Counted from the stretch's first letter, positions 9,730-18,096 are shown. The stretch: DNA of 64,000 bases from Legionella beliardensis (GCF_900452395.1 NZ_UGNV01000001.1:2443501-2507500); one strand, 5' to 3'. The notes: generated by a model from the letters alone, not told the origin. Program-made: numbers and translations.

Positions 9730-10728
9730 ATGAAAGAAAATACGATTGCCATTTTGGGTGCAGGTTCGTGGGGGACTGCAGTAGCGATTCACTTAGCCCA
9801 CTATGGACATCGTGTCATGTTGTGGGGGCATAACCCCCAACATATAATGGAAATGCAACACTTACGGCAAAATCAGCGTTATCTACCTGCAATCCTTTTT
9901 CCTGATTCATTATATCCTACTCTAAATTTAGCAGACTGCTTAGATCAGGCAGCAATTACTATAATAGCTGTGCCCTCACATGCTTTTGCTGACTTGTTAA
10001 GCCAGCTAGATAAGCCCCAAAATGGGCTTGCTTGGTTAACTAAAGGCCTTGATCCTAGCACTAATTATTTACTAAGCGAATTAGTTGCTAAGCGCTGGGG
10101 GGAATCATACCCAGTTGCAGCTATCGCAGGCCCTTCTTTTGCGAAAGAAGTAGCTACTTTACTGCCTACAGCACTAACATTGGCAGGCAACCATCTCCCT
10201 TTGCAAAAACACTTACAAAGCTTACTTCATCAACAAAATTTACGTGTTTACCTTAGTACGGATATTATTGGCGTCCAATTATGTGGTGCTGTTAAGAATG
10301 TGCTAGCCATTGCTTGCGGCATTAGTGATGGTTTGGGGTTTGGTGCTAATGCAAAAGCAGCTTTAATTACCAGAGGGCTCGCTGAGATGAGCCGCTTAGG
10401 CCTATCTTTAGGTGCTCGGGAAGAAACATTTATTGGTTTAGCTGGTGTTGGTGATTTAGTTTTAACCTGCACGGATAACCAATCCCGTAACCGTCGTTTT
10501 GGCTTACATTTAGGTCAAGGTGTAAACTTATCAGAAGCAGAAAGCCAAATTGGTCAAGTTGTTGAAGGAAAGTATAATGCTACCCAAGTGTGCAACTTAG
10601 CTCGGCAATATCATGTTGAAATGCCTATTTGTATGCAAGTAGAAGCACTATTACAAAATAAAGTTACTCCAATACAGGCTGTAAATAATCTAATGAGTCG
10701 CTCTGCACGCGATGAATCACCTTGCTAA
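9730..10728 (+). CDS. gpsA: Glycerol-3-phosphate dehydrogenase [NAD(P)+]
   Basis: Reduces dihydroxyacetone phosphate to sn-glycerol-3-phosphate, the backbone for phospholipid synthesis, in the cytosol. The 332-residue protein has the Rossmann nucleotide motif GAGSWGTAVAIHLA at residues 10-23, AIAGPSFAKEVA near residue 137 and the catalytic-lysine segment CGAVKNVLAIACG near residue 190. Last gene of the yibN-grxC-secB-gpsA run. The product feeds PgsA and the rest of lipid synthesis. Confidence 0.96.
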   Translation: MKENTIAILGAGSWGTAVAIHLAHYGHRVMLWGHNPQHIMEMQHLRQNQRYLPAILFPDSLYPTLNLADCLDQAAITIIAVPSHAFADLLSQLDKPQNGLAWLTKGLDPSTNYLLSELVAKRWGESYPVAAIAGPSFAKEVATLLPTALTLAGNHLPLQKHLQSLLHQQNLRVYLSTDIIGVQLCGAVKNVLAIACGISDGLGFGANAKAALITRGLAEMSRLGLSLGAREETFIGLAGVGDLVLTCTDNQSRNRRFGLHLGQGVNLSEAESQIGQVVEGKYNATQVCNLARQYHVEMPICMQVEALLQNKVTPIQAVNNLMSRSARDESPC

Positions 10729-10795
10729 CATTAAAAATCTAATAAATTATCAAAGCCATAGCATCAAAATAAAAACAATTTGATCATTTTACGCC

Positions 10796-10846
10796 TATAA
10801 TCTCTCTTAGAAGTAAAAGTCGTTAACTTATCACTTAACTTCTAAG
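10796..10846 (+). promoter_or_regulatory. -10 element and leader hairpin of the small secreted protein gene
   Basis: A consensus -10 hexamer TATAAT lies at 10796-10801, without a good -35. About five bases later begins CTTAGAAGT (10806-10814), perfectly complementary to ACTTCTAAG at 10838-10846, which directly abuts the strong GGGAGG ribosome site. A transcript starting near 10808 would therefore open with a 9-bp hairpin ending at the ribosome site. Effect on translation or stability is inferred. Confidence 0.45.
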
Positions 10847-10856
10847 GGAGGACAAT

Positions 10857-11135
10857 ATGAAAACAATAAATGGATTAATCTTACTAAGTGCTTGTGGCCT
10901 AAGTGTCAATGCTTTCGCAGCTGAAGCAACCTGTAAAGCAGTTAATAAACATACTGGCGAGGCGTTTTTTGCTAATGGTTATGCCGAGTGGCCCAAAAAA
11001 GCACTCAAGAAAGCTGGTGGCAAAGCAATGTGGAAATGCCATAATCGCAGCGAAGGCTGGTCAGGCCATTGCTATATTAAACACTGCAAAAACAATTACA
11101 ATGACTACAATAAAGGCCATCATAATAAGTGGTAA
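10857..11135 (+). CDS. Small secreted, Cys-containing cationic protein
   Basis: A 92-residue precursor with a clear signal peptide (about residues 1-21, AFA-AE cleavage), leaving a mature protein of about 71 residues. That product is rich in Lys, His, Trp and Asn, has four cysteines (suggesting two disulfides) and ends in a His/Asn/Tyr/Lys-rich tail. I do not recognise a family. Export to the periplasm or beyond is supported by the leader; function is unknown. Preceded by a strong ribosome site (AAGGGAGG) and its own -10 element, so probably a single, well-translated gene. Confidence 0.75.
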   Translation: MKTINGLILLSACGLSVNAFAAEATCKAVNKHTGEAFFANGYAEWPKKALKKAGGKAMWKCHNRSEGWSGHCYIKHCKNNYNDYNKGHHNKW

Positions 11136-11182
11136 TGGTCGAGCTGCTCTAAATACATAGATATTTTAAAGAAACTAGACAA

Positions 11183-11240
11183 GTCTGGGTGTAAAGTTTT
11201 ACATAGAAACCCGAGTTTCACTTCGTTTCACCCAGGCTAC
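11183..11240. repeat. Dyad repeat family 2 (copy 1)
   Basis: About 58 bp running from GTCTGGGTG to CACCCAGGCTAC, with the internal core GTTTCACTTCGTTTCACCC. The outer ends are imperfect inverted repeats. The same element recurs at 18207, 21912, 45601 and (diverged) 45776. Confidence 0.75.
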
Positions 11241-11351
11241 TTATTACTTACAAAGTATAATCTTCATAGTGACATGCACTAATAATTAATTTTCTTTTAC
11301 CAAAAGTTCACTGCAAAAAGATGAGTTTTTTAGACAGTTTAAACTCAGTAA

Positions 11352-12158
11352 TTAAAATTGATAATGAAAGCCTTCAGATTCATGCGTTTGCATAGTATGA
11401 AAAACTGTTATCCCTAATTCTAAATGCGATTTAGCTAAGCGCTTAAATATGGTTGCAGCTAATTCTTTAGTTTTAATTCCTTTTTCTTTTAGAGGTAAAT
11501 CCGAAATCAGCATTAAAGCACCTACAGGAACTTTACAAGAAAAACCAACGGTAAATAAAGTAGCGCATTCCATATCAATGGCTTGCACCCTTTCTGCAAC
11601 AAGCATCTCTTTAAATTTTGTATTAAACTCCCAAAATCTCATATTGGTTGTGTGAATAACGCCACTATGATAGGTTAGATTTTGTCGCTCTAGTTCTATC
11701 GTAATGAATTTCTGGATAATAAAGGAGCTAAGCGCTGGACATTGAGGTGGTAAGTAATCATTTGATGTCCCTTCCCCTCTAATTGCAGCAATTGGATTAA
11801 AGTACTCACCAATTTTATAGTTATCACGTAGTCCACCACATAAACCAAGCATGATCACGGCTGTAGGCTTGATAAAAGATAATAAATGGGTAATCAGTGC
11901 TGCATTAGGTGAACCAATATTATAATTAATCATTGAAATTCTGTCGTTTAATGAATGACAACAAGACATAATAGATCCATGGTAAATATGTCCTTTAGTC
12001 CTATTAGCAAAGAGCCTTAAATATTTAGTAAAATTGGTTAATAAAATATAGGGCTGAAATTGAGACGTTGGGCAGCCCGTATAGCGCTCTAATGAATGAT
12101 ATGCCAGATCATTAACATGCAAAACATAATCACTATCTTCCTCTGATGTAGTAGTCAT
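11352..12158 (-). CDS. amn: AMP nucleosidase-family protein, short form
   Basis: Predicted to hydrolyse AMP to adenine and ribose 5-phosphate. The 268-residue protein corresponds to the C-terminal catalytic (phosphorylase-like) domain of Amn. Visible motifs are MLGLCGGLRDNYKIGEYF near residue 105, PIAAIRGEGTSNDYLPP after it, and the purine/ribose-site segment AIDMECATLFTVGF near residue 197. E. coli Amn is about 480 residues with an N-terminal regulatory domain, absent here. The gene has a proper start and stop, so this looks like a natural short form and not a truncation, but specificity for AMP over other nucleosides is not certain. Confidence 0.78.
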   Translation of the reverse strand: MTTTSEEDSDYVLHVNDLAYHSLERYTGCPTSQFQPYILLTNFTKYLRLFANRTKGHIYHGSIMSCCHSLNDRISMINYNIGSPNAALITHLLSFIKPTAVIMLGLCGGLRDNYKIGEYFNPIAAIRGEGTSNDYLPPQCPALSSFIIQKFITIELERQNLTYHSGVIHTTNMRFWEFNTKFKEMLVAERVQAIDMECATLFTVGFSCKVPVGALMLISDLPLKEKGIKTKELAATIFKRLAKSHLELGITVFHTMQTHESEGFHYQF

Positions 12159-12191
12159 TTTTACGCCCTATTCTTTAGCTTATATAAGTAT

Positions 12192-12471
12192 AGCAAGCGT
12201 AGGTCAGGCGCTTCGCCCATAGCCGTCAGGCTAAGCGTCCAAGAGTCAAGATTGAGGCAGGCAGAGGTAAATTTGGTCCCTTTTTGCAAGCGCCGAAACC
12301 ATCCATGCGGCTCGATGTTGTGCATCCATGCACAACCACGTTCCAAAAAGGAACCAAACTTACCTCTGCTGCGAGACCGTAAGTACTTTAAACATATTAT
12401 TTTCTATGGTTCTAAGAGAAATATTTGCTTAGCCTGACGGCTATGGGCAAAGCGTCCGACCTACGCTTGCT
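12192..12471. repeat. Nested inverted-repeat element of about 280 bp (MITE-like)
   Basis: Outer arms at 12192-12236 and 12427-12471 are inverted repeats matching at 42 of 45 positions. Inside them, 12261-12286 and 12344-12369 form a second inverted pair matching at 24 of 26. The centre has a further short dyad around TGCATCCATGCA. No reading frame of protein-like composition is present; two frames of about 61 codons are by-products of the arms. The form suggests a non-autonomous mobile element or a large cruciform. No target-site duplication was identified with confidence. Confidence 0.75.
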
Positions 12472-12625
12472 GATGAAAGCTGCTCAGCGTTCGTTTTAAA
12501 TTATAGAGAGCGTGTGAAATTGATGAGTATTTGTTGTTGGGCCGAATGGCCTAACCTACATATGTTGTGGATGGGTAAATACCCCTAGATTTGGGAAATA
12601 TCCGCTATTTATAAGCTACAAAAAT

Positions 12626-12714
12626 TGGTGCCCAGGGCCGGAGTCGAACCGGCACGGAGTTTAACCTCCGAGGGATTTTAAGTCCCTTGCGTCTACCTGT
12701 TTCGCCACCTGGGC
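12626..12714 (-). tRNA. tRNA-Leu (anticodon UAA)
   Basis: Acceptor stem GCCCAGG pairs with CCTGGGC. The anticodon loop CTTAAAA presents UAA, a class II long variable arm follows, and CCA is encoded. Third of the Gly-Cys-Leu group downstream of pgsA, as in E. coli glyW-cysT-leuZ. The UAA isoacceptor is a substrate of TrmL. Confidence 0.96.
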
Positions 12715-12723
12715 TAATTTTGA

Positions 12724-12794
12724 AGGCTGAGGCCGGAATCGAACCGGCGTACACGGCTTTGCAGGCCGCTGCATAACCACTCTGCCACACAGCC
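12724..12794 (-). tRNA. tRNA-Cys (anticodon GCA)
   Basis: 71-nt cloverleaf with anticodon GCA and discriminator U73, as cysteinyl-tRNA synthetase requires. CCA is not encoded: the bases after U73 read UCA, so CCA must be added. The acceptor stem GGCUGUG/CUCAGCC has a U6-U67 mismatch, which is unusual. Confidence 0.93.
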
Positions 12795-12811
12795 ACATTT
12801 CAAGGCCGATT

Positions 12812-12837
12812 AAAAAAAAAAGCGACTATAGTCGCTT
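12812..12837 (-). terminator. Intrinsic terminator between tRNA-Gly and tRNA-Cys
   Basis: On the minus strand the palindrome AAGCGACTATAGTCGCTT (12820-12837) is followed at once by about ten U residues. It is a textbook rho-independent terminator, placed after tRNA-Gly and before tRNA-Cys. Transcription from pgsA should largely stop here, leaving tRNA-Cys and tRNA-Leu to readthrough or a separate promoter. Confidence 0.8.
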
Positions 12838-12842
12838 AAATT

Positions 12843-12918
<76 letters not shown>

Positions 12919-12958
12919 GCATCTACGGGTTGCAATTCTACCGAAATCTCAAGCCCTG

Positions 12959-13540
12959 TCAATAAGTAACCTCACTTTTTTTTGTTAATTCAGGCCAAGC
13001 AATAGTTAGGTAGATTACCATTGACCAAATTGTTAAAATGGCAGCAATATAAAGCGAAATAAAACCAAGTGTGCCCCACCAAGTTGTCGCCGGATCAAAA
13101 GCAACCAATAAAACCAAGGCTACCATTTGTACCGTAGTTTTTACTTTACCTATGTAGCTTACAGTAACACTTGCTCGACTACCTATTTCAGCCATCCACT
13201 CCCTTAAAGCCGAAATAACAATTTCTCTGCCAACAATAATAATGGCAGGCAGCGTAATATAATTAATATCCTTAGCGCCAACTAATAATAATAAAGTGCA
13301 GGCTATCAATAATTTATCCGCAACTGGATCAAGAAAGGCGCCAAATGGCGAAATCATTTTTAATTTACGAGCAAAATAGCCATCTAACCAGTCTGTGAAA
13401 CTAGCTAAAGCAAAAATAATCGCTGCTAAAGCATGTGCCCACTCAAATGGTAAATAAAAAACTAAAATAAAAATAGGAATTAAAATAATACGCATTAATG
13501 TCAATATATTAGGCAAACTGGTTAGCGGATTCACAGGCAC
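12959..13540 (-). CDS. pgsA: CDP-diacylglycerol-glycerol-3-phosphate 3-phosphatidyltransferase
   Basis: Integral inner-membrane enzyme that makes phosphatidylglycerol phosphate from CDP-diacylglycerol and glycerol-3-phosphate. The 193-residue protein carries the CDP-alcohol phosphotransferase signature D-G-x2-A-R-x8-G-x3-D-x3-D in the stretch from DGYFAR to GAFLDPVADK, at residues 51-73. Four to six hydrophobic helices surround it. The start is GTG at 13540, with AAAGGAGA just upstream; the overlapping ATG at 13542 is out of frame and stops at once. Followed by tRNA-Gly, -Cys and -Leu as in E. coli. Confidence 0.95.
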   Translation of the reverse strand: MPVNPLTSLPNILTLMRIILIPIFILVFYLPFEWAHALAAIIFALASFTDWLDGYFARKLKMISPFGAFLDPVADKLLIACTLLLLVGAKDINYITLPAIIIVGREIVISALREWMAEIGSRASVTVSYIGKVKTTVQMVALVLLVAFDPATTWWGTLGFISLYIAAILTIWSMVIYLTIAWPELTKKSEVTY

Positions 13541-13641
13541 ATATCTCCTTTTTCTAAAGACCTTTAAAGCATTAATTATTGCATTCTGGTTGCTATAGAG
13601 TCCCCACGTAGCAGTTTAAGCTTTAGTTAGATTGTATTCTA

Positions 13642-14304
13642 TTAACTAGCGGCAACATTTAAATAAATAGCTAACTGTGGGTAATTATCGAATACAGCTA
13701 AAGCGCCTTTTTCGAGAAGTAAATTAGAATGCTGTTGGTTATAAAAATTCACACCGATTGCATCCATACCTATTGTTCTTGCCATCTCGATGTCACTAAC
13801 TGAATCACCTATCATCACCGCTTGATTAACATCTATATTAAACGCTAGCAAAATTTCTTCAAGCATTTGTGGGCAGGGTTTAGGAGGCATTTGTCCTGCC
13901 GAACAAACCACTTTAAAAAATTCATCTAAACCTGAGCTTTGGATCGCGCGGTTAAGACTATTTTGCCCCTTATTACTTGCAATTGCTAAGTTAATGCCTG
14001 CTTGATGTAATTGCTGTACAAATTCTCTAGCACCAGGAATTAAATAAACCTCATGAGAACGATTTATCAAAGCATGCTGTATTGCTTTTAACAGCTGCTC
14101 TTGCTCTATCGAGCTTAGAGAAGGAAATAATCTTTTTATTGCATGAGCTAAACCTAACTCAACAGATTGTCGCACCAAGGCTTCGTCTAATTCACCATAA
14201 TTTAAGCGCTTAGCTTCACTAGCCATGCAATGCAGTACTTGGCCTAGGGTGTCACCTAAGGTACCTTCCCAATCAAACACTACTAAGCGATATTGCTTAC
14301 TCAT
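13642..14304 (-). CDS. HAD-superfamily hydrolase, subfamily IA, with altered motif I
   Basis: A 220-residue phosphoglycolate-phosphatase-like HAD protein. Motif I reads FDWEGTLGD near residues 9-17, where the family normally has DxDGT; the second aspartate, the general acid/base, is replaced by glutamate. Motif II (ASNKG), the motif III lysine (MPPKPCP) and motif IV (GDSVSDIEMA) are intact. Its ATG overlaps the rluC stop (ATGA), so it is translated with rluC; an HAD protein next to rluC is common in gammaproteobacteria. Substrate unknown; the D-to-E change may slow or alter phosphatase activity. Confidence 0.85.
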   Translation of the reverse strand: MSKQYRLVVFDWEGTLGDTLGQVLHCMASEAKRLNYGELDEALVRQSVELGLAHAIKRLFPSLSSIEQEQLLKAIQHALINRSHEVYLIPGAREFVQQLHQAGINLAIASNKGQNSLNRAIQSSGLDEFFKVVCSAGQMPPKPCPQMLEEILLAFNIDVNQAVMIGDSVSDIEMARTIGMDAIGVNFYNQQHSNLLLEKGALAVFDNYPQLAIYLNVAAS

Positions 14305-15239
14305 AACGTGTTAAACTCCGAACGTAATTGTTCTATAGTCTGCGCAAATCGATTATCTAGTTTTGCTTCATAACGATGTTCTTTATTGTTTAGAGTAAAT
14401 TGAATTGCTCGAGCATGCAAATAAAGTCTTACAGATCCTCTAATCATATCTTCTACTGCGGATGATTTACTATATTTCTCATCACCAATAATTGCATGCC
14501 CTAAAAAAGCACTGTGAACTCTAATTTGATGCGTGCGACCCGTTTTAGGCGTTACTTCTACCCAACAGGCATGCTGAAAATTTTCCAGTAATTTGAATGT
14601 GGTTTGGGAGGGCTTCCCTTCTTCAGCGATAGTAACAAGCCGTTCCCCTGATTTTAACGTGTTTTTCTTAAGACTTGCATTTACAACCTGTGTTTTACTG
14701 CCTTGCCAAGGGTGAGCGAGTAAAGCCCAATATGTTTTAGTAACTTCATGATTGACTAAAGCTGCTTGTAAGGTACGTAATACGCTTCTTTTCTTAGCCA
14801 ATAATAAGCAGCCCGATGTCTCTCTATCTAGGCGATGCACTAGCTCAAGATACGTTAAGTCACTGCGCATCTTACGTAATGCCTCAATAACCCCAAGACT
14901 TACGCCACTCCCACCATGAACTGCAATACCTGCTGGTTTATTAATGACTAAGAGCCCACTGTCTTCAAAAATAATAGCTTCTTGTAATTGTTTTTCAAGT
15001 TTAACACCAACAAAGACAGTCTTTTCCTCTGCAACTCGAATAGGTGGAATACGAATACAATCACCTAGGGCTAATTTTACCGAAGGCTGCGCTCGTTTCT
15101 TATTGACCCGAACTTCACCACCTCGAATGATACGGTAAATATGACTTTTAGGAACCCCTTTTAACATTTTCATTAGATAATTATCTAACCGTTGCCCCTC
15201 ATCATTAGCATGGATAGTCTGATATTGTACATCGCTCAT
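14301..15239 (-). CDS. rluC: 23S rRNA pseudouridine synthase RluC
   Basis: Isomerises uridines 955, 2504 and 2580 (E. coli numbering) of 23S rRNA to pseudouridine. The 312-residue protein has an N-terminal S4 RNA-binding domain (about residues 15-75), then the RluA-family catalytic domain. The signature HRLDRETSG lies at residues 135-143, with Asp138 as the catalytic residue, and RTHQIRVH follows near residue 230. Overlaps the HAD gene by four bases and is divergent from rne, an arrangement seen in many gammaproteobacteria. Confidence 0.95.
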   Translation of the reverse strand: MSDVQYQTIHANDEGQRLDNYLMKMLKGVPKSHIYRIIRGGEVRVNKKRAQPSVKLALGDCIRIPPIRVAEEKTVFVGVKLEKQLQEAIIFEDSGLLVINKPAGIAVHGGSGVSLGVIEALRKMRSDLTYLELVHRLDRETSGCLLLAKKRSVLRTLQAALVNHEVTKTYWALLAHPWQGSKTQVVNASLKKNTLKSGERLVTIAEEGKPSQTTFKLLENFQHACWVEVTPKTGRTHQIRVHSAFLGHAIIGDEKYSKSSAVEDMIRGSVRLYLHARAIQFTLNNKEHRYEAKLDNRFAQTIEQLRSEFNTL

Positions 15240-16133
15240 TCTAATTAAACCTATTTGCTGTTGCTTTTTTTTTTGATAATATACAGAGTTGCAAGAATAT
15301 ATATTATTCTTGTGACCGAATTATAACGCATAAATGATTAAAAATGTTTAGTTGCAGATAATTAATCGGTGCAACTACTATAGAAACGCGCTTCTCTTTA
15401 GTGAATGATATAAGGAAGCAATCAGTATTTAGAGCCCATTAACTGATATCATGGCTCTCAGATACCTATGCACGTTAGACATGCTTAATACCGATGAGCT
15501 TTGTTAAAGCAATTAAGGTGATAAAACTTAATGCTGCGCATAAAATTATGCCGTCAAAGCTTAGTTAAGTATAAAAGTATGCACTGTACTAGTTGCAGTG
15601 GCCTGCGTATGGTCTGCTTTTAATATAATACTGGATGGCTTAAAGATTACTTTTTTGTATGCTTATAAATGTTAAATGGTCAAAGGCTTCCCTGATTAAA
15701 GTGAAAAAATGAATAGCTTTATACTAACAGTCTATATCAACGCTTTCCTACTTCAGTGACATTGATTAACCTGAGTACCTTGATAAAAATCAAAGCATTT
15801 AGGAATTAATGGTAACAGTAAGAGCAAGAATTAAAGCAAGATGTAGAATAACAGACTATAATAACTATTTATCTGGCCTTACCATTGAATTATATTGGTT
15901 ATGCATTATAGCGAACCATTATACTTAAATACTGCTAGAGTTTTTTTTGAGGTTTGATGGCAATGAATAATACGATGATGACGCTTTCAACATAACATAA
16001 AGCATAAATTATCCAAGCATTGGCTAAACCTTAAAAAATGCAAACATCAGAAAATTAACAGATTTAGCATATACTAAATAAGATAGCCTTCGACTGTCTA
16101 TACTTAAGAGTTGTGCCCTTATTGGGGTTTGTA
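15240..16133. other. Long divergent spacer and rne leader
   Basis: About 890 bp between rluC and rne without a convincing gene. It is AT-rich and holds a short hairpin, CAAGAATA/TATTCTTG, at 15292-15312. In E. coli, rne has a 361-nt leader whose stem-loops let RNase E limit its own mRNA. A similar leader is plausible here from the length and position, but I could not fold it. No member of either dispersed repeat family was found. Confidence 0.5.
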
Positions 16134-18083
16134 ATGGAAAAAATGTTAATAAATGCGACTCAATCGGAGGAAATTCGAGTTGCTTTAGTTAAAGACAATC
16201 ACTTATACGATTTAGATATCGATTGTCCTTCAGAAGTTAAAAAGAAAGGAAATATTTATAAGGCAGTCGTTACTCGTCGTGAACCTAGCCTTGATGCTGT
16301 TTTTGTTGAATATGGTGCTAAGCGGCAAGGATTTTTACCACTTAAAGAAATAGCACCTGAATACTTAAGTAAAAATCCACAAGATTTTGGTGACGAAAGA
16401 CCACCTATTACTGCTTTAATTCGCGAAGGACAAGAATTATTAATTCAAGTAGATAAAGAAGAGCGCGGAAATAAAGGTGCTGCTTTAACTACTTTTATTA
16501 CTTTAGCAGGCTGCTACTTAGTTTTAATGCCTAATAATCCCAATTCAGGTGGCATATCACGCCGTATTGAAGGGGATGAGCGGGATGAACTACGAGAAAC
16601 CTTAAATGCCTTACAGCTTCCTGAAGGTATGGGGCTTATCATTCGCACCGCAGGCGTTGGCAAAGGCCAGGATGAATTACAAGCAGATTTAGACATGCTA
16701 TGTAATCAATGGCAAGCGATTCGCTATGCTTATACCAATCAAATGGCACCTTGCCTTATACATCAAGAGGGTGATGTTATTATTCGCTCTATTCGAGATA
16801 ATTTACGTAAATCAATTTCTGAAATTATCATCGATGACCAGATTTCTTATGTCAAAGCTAAACAATACATTGAACAAGTTAAACCCGACTTTTTATCGAA
16901 TGTAAAATTATACAATAGCCCAGTTCCTTTATTTAATTTTTATCAAATTGAAAGCCAAATTGAAACAGCTTATCAGCGCGAAGTTCTCCTACCTTCAGGT
17001 GGCTCTCTTGTTATTGATCGTACTGAAGCACTTGTTTCTATTGATATTAATTCTGCAAAAGCTACAGGTGGTACTGATATTGAGGCAACCGCGTTAAATA
17101 CTAACTTAGAAGCAGCCGATGAAATTGCTCGCCAATTACGTTTACGAGACTTAGGCGGCTTAATTGTTATTGATTTCATTGACATGGGCTCAGGAAAAAA
17201 TCAAAGGGATGTTGAAAATCGCCTTAAAGAGGCACTTAAAGCTGATCGGGCACGTATTCAAGTAGGACGTATATCACGATTTGGTTTATTAGAAATGTCC
17301 CGTCAGCGCCTACGCTTATCTTTAGGAGAAGCGGCACAAGAAGTATGTCCACGGTGTGAGGGCAGAGGTACGGTACGCAATATTCAATCACATAGCCTTT
17401 CTATTATCCGTCTCATTGAGGAAGAAGCATTAAAAGATAAAACAGCTGAAATCCAAGTTCAATTACCTGTGGAAATGGCCACGTTTATTATCAATGAAAA
17501 ACGGGATTTCATTCTAAATATTGAGAAAAGACATAAGGTTTGCGTATTAATTATAGCTAACCCTTATATGCATCGCCCTCAATACAATATTACGCGCCTT
17601 AAAGAAGATAATATAGGCAAGAATAAAAAGCCTAGCTATACGCTAATCCAACAACCTGAGCTGGATGTTATACGTGCCGGTAATGAATCTGTTAAACAAG
17701 ATGAGCCTGCGGTGAAATCTTTTGCATCGCTACAAGCGAATAAAACACCTACAACAAGCTTTATTAAGCGCTTGTGGAGTAGTCTTTTTGGGCCTACCAG
17801 TGAAGTAGAAAGTACTAGTAGTGAGCAAAAAGTTGTGCAATCCAGTAATACAAAAACAAAGCAATACAAAAATAATGAAAAACGTAGCCAGAATTCAAGA
17901 CGTCGACGCCCAAGTGGCAGTGGCAACAGCAGCGGCTCAAATCAACAGCGCCAAACTTCGGGCTCTCATCGTAAAAAGAATACGCCTCACCAGCAACATC
18001 ATAATAGCCGCGTCATTCCACTTAAGCCTGATTTAATCAAAAAAAAAGAACAAGTAGTCAATAACAAAGAGTCAGAAAAATAA
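16134..18083 (+). CDS. rne: Ribonuclease E (short form)
   Basis: Essential endoribonuclease for mRNA decay and for rRNA and tRNA processing. The 649-residue product begins MEKMLINATQSEEIRVALV, aligning with the E. coli N-terminus, so I take the ATG at 16134. An S1 domain lies at about residues 38-120. The magnesium-binding aspartates fall at about 304 (SIDINSAKATGGTDIE) and 347 (VIDFIDMGSGKN). The zinc-link CPRC follows near residue 405. After the catalytic half comes a region of only about 140 residues, rich in Arg, Asn, Gln and Ser (SRRRRPSGSGNSSGSNQQR). E. coli RNase E has over 1000 residues with a long degradosome scaffold, so partner binding must differ here. Confidence 0.95.
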   Translation: MEKMLINATQSEEIRVALVKDNHLYDLDIDCPSEVKKKGNIYKAVVTRREPSLDAVFVEYGAKRQGFLPLKEIAPEYLSKNPQDFGDERPPITALIREGQELLIQVDKEERGNKGAALTTFITLAGCYLVLMPNNPNSGGISRRIEGDERDELRETLNALQLPEGMGLIIRTAGVGKGQDELQADLDMLCNQWQAIRYAYTNQMAPCLIHQEGDVIIRSIRDNLRKSISEIIIDDQISYVKAKQYIEQVKPDFLSNVKLYNSPVPLFNFYQIESQIETAYQREVLLPSGGSLVIDRTEALVSIDINSAKATGGTDIEATALNTNLEAADEIARQLRLRDLGGLIVIDFIDMGSGKNQRDVENRLKEALKADRARIQVGRISRFGLLEMSRQRLRLSLGEAAQEVCPRCEGRGTVRNIQSHSLSIIRLIEEEALKDKTAEIQVQLPVEMATFIINEKRDFILNIEKRHKVCVLIIANPYMHRPQYNITRLKEDNIGKNKKPSYTLIQQPELDVIRAGNESVKQDEPAVKSFASLQANKTPTTSFIKRLWSSLFGPTSEVESTSSEQKVVQSSNTKTKQYKNNEKRSQNSRRRRPSGSGNSSGSNQQRQTSGSHRKKNTPHQQHHNSRVIPLKPDLIKKKEQVVNNKESEK

Positions 18084-18096
18084 TTTCCTACCTTAT

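Noticed and set aside
12161-12437. Two overlapping frames of 61 codons on opposite strands
   Set aside because: They lie inside the nested inverted-repeat element and arise from its arms; no ribosome site and no protein-like composition.
12605-12796. 63-codon minus-strand frame
   Set aside because: Entirely made of the tRNA-Leu and tRNA-Cys genes.
16113-16133. Earlier start for rne, seven codons upstream
   Set aside because: The conserved N-terminus MxxMLINATQ begins at 16134, and the extra codons match no relative.
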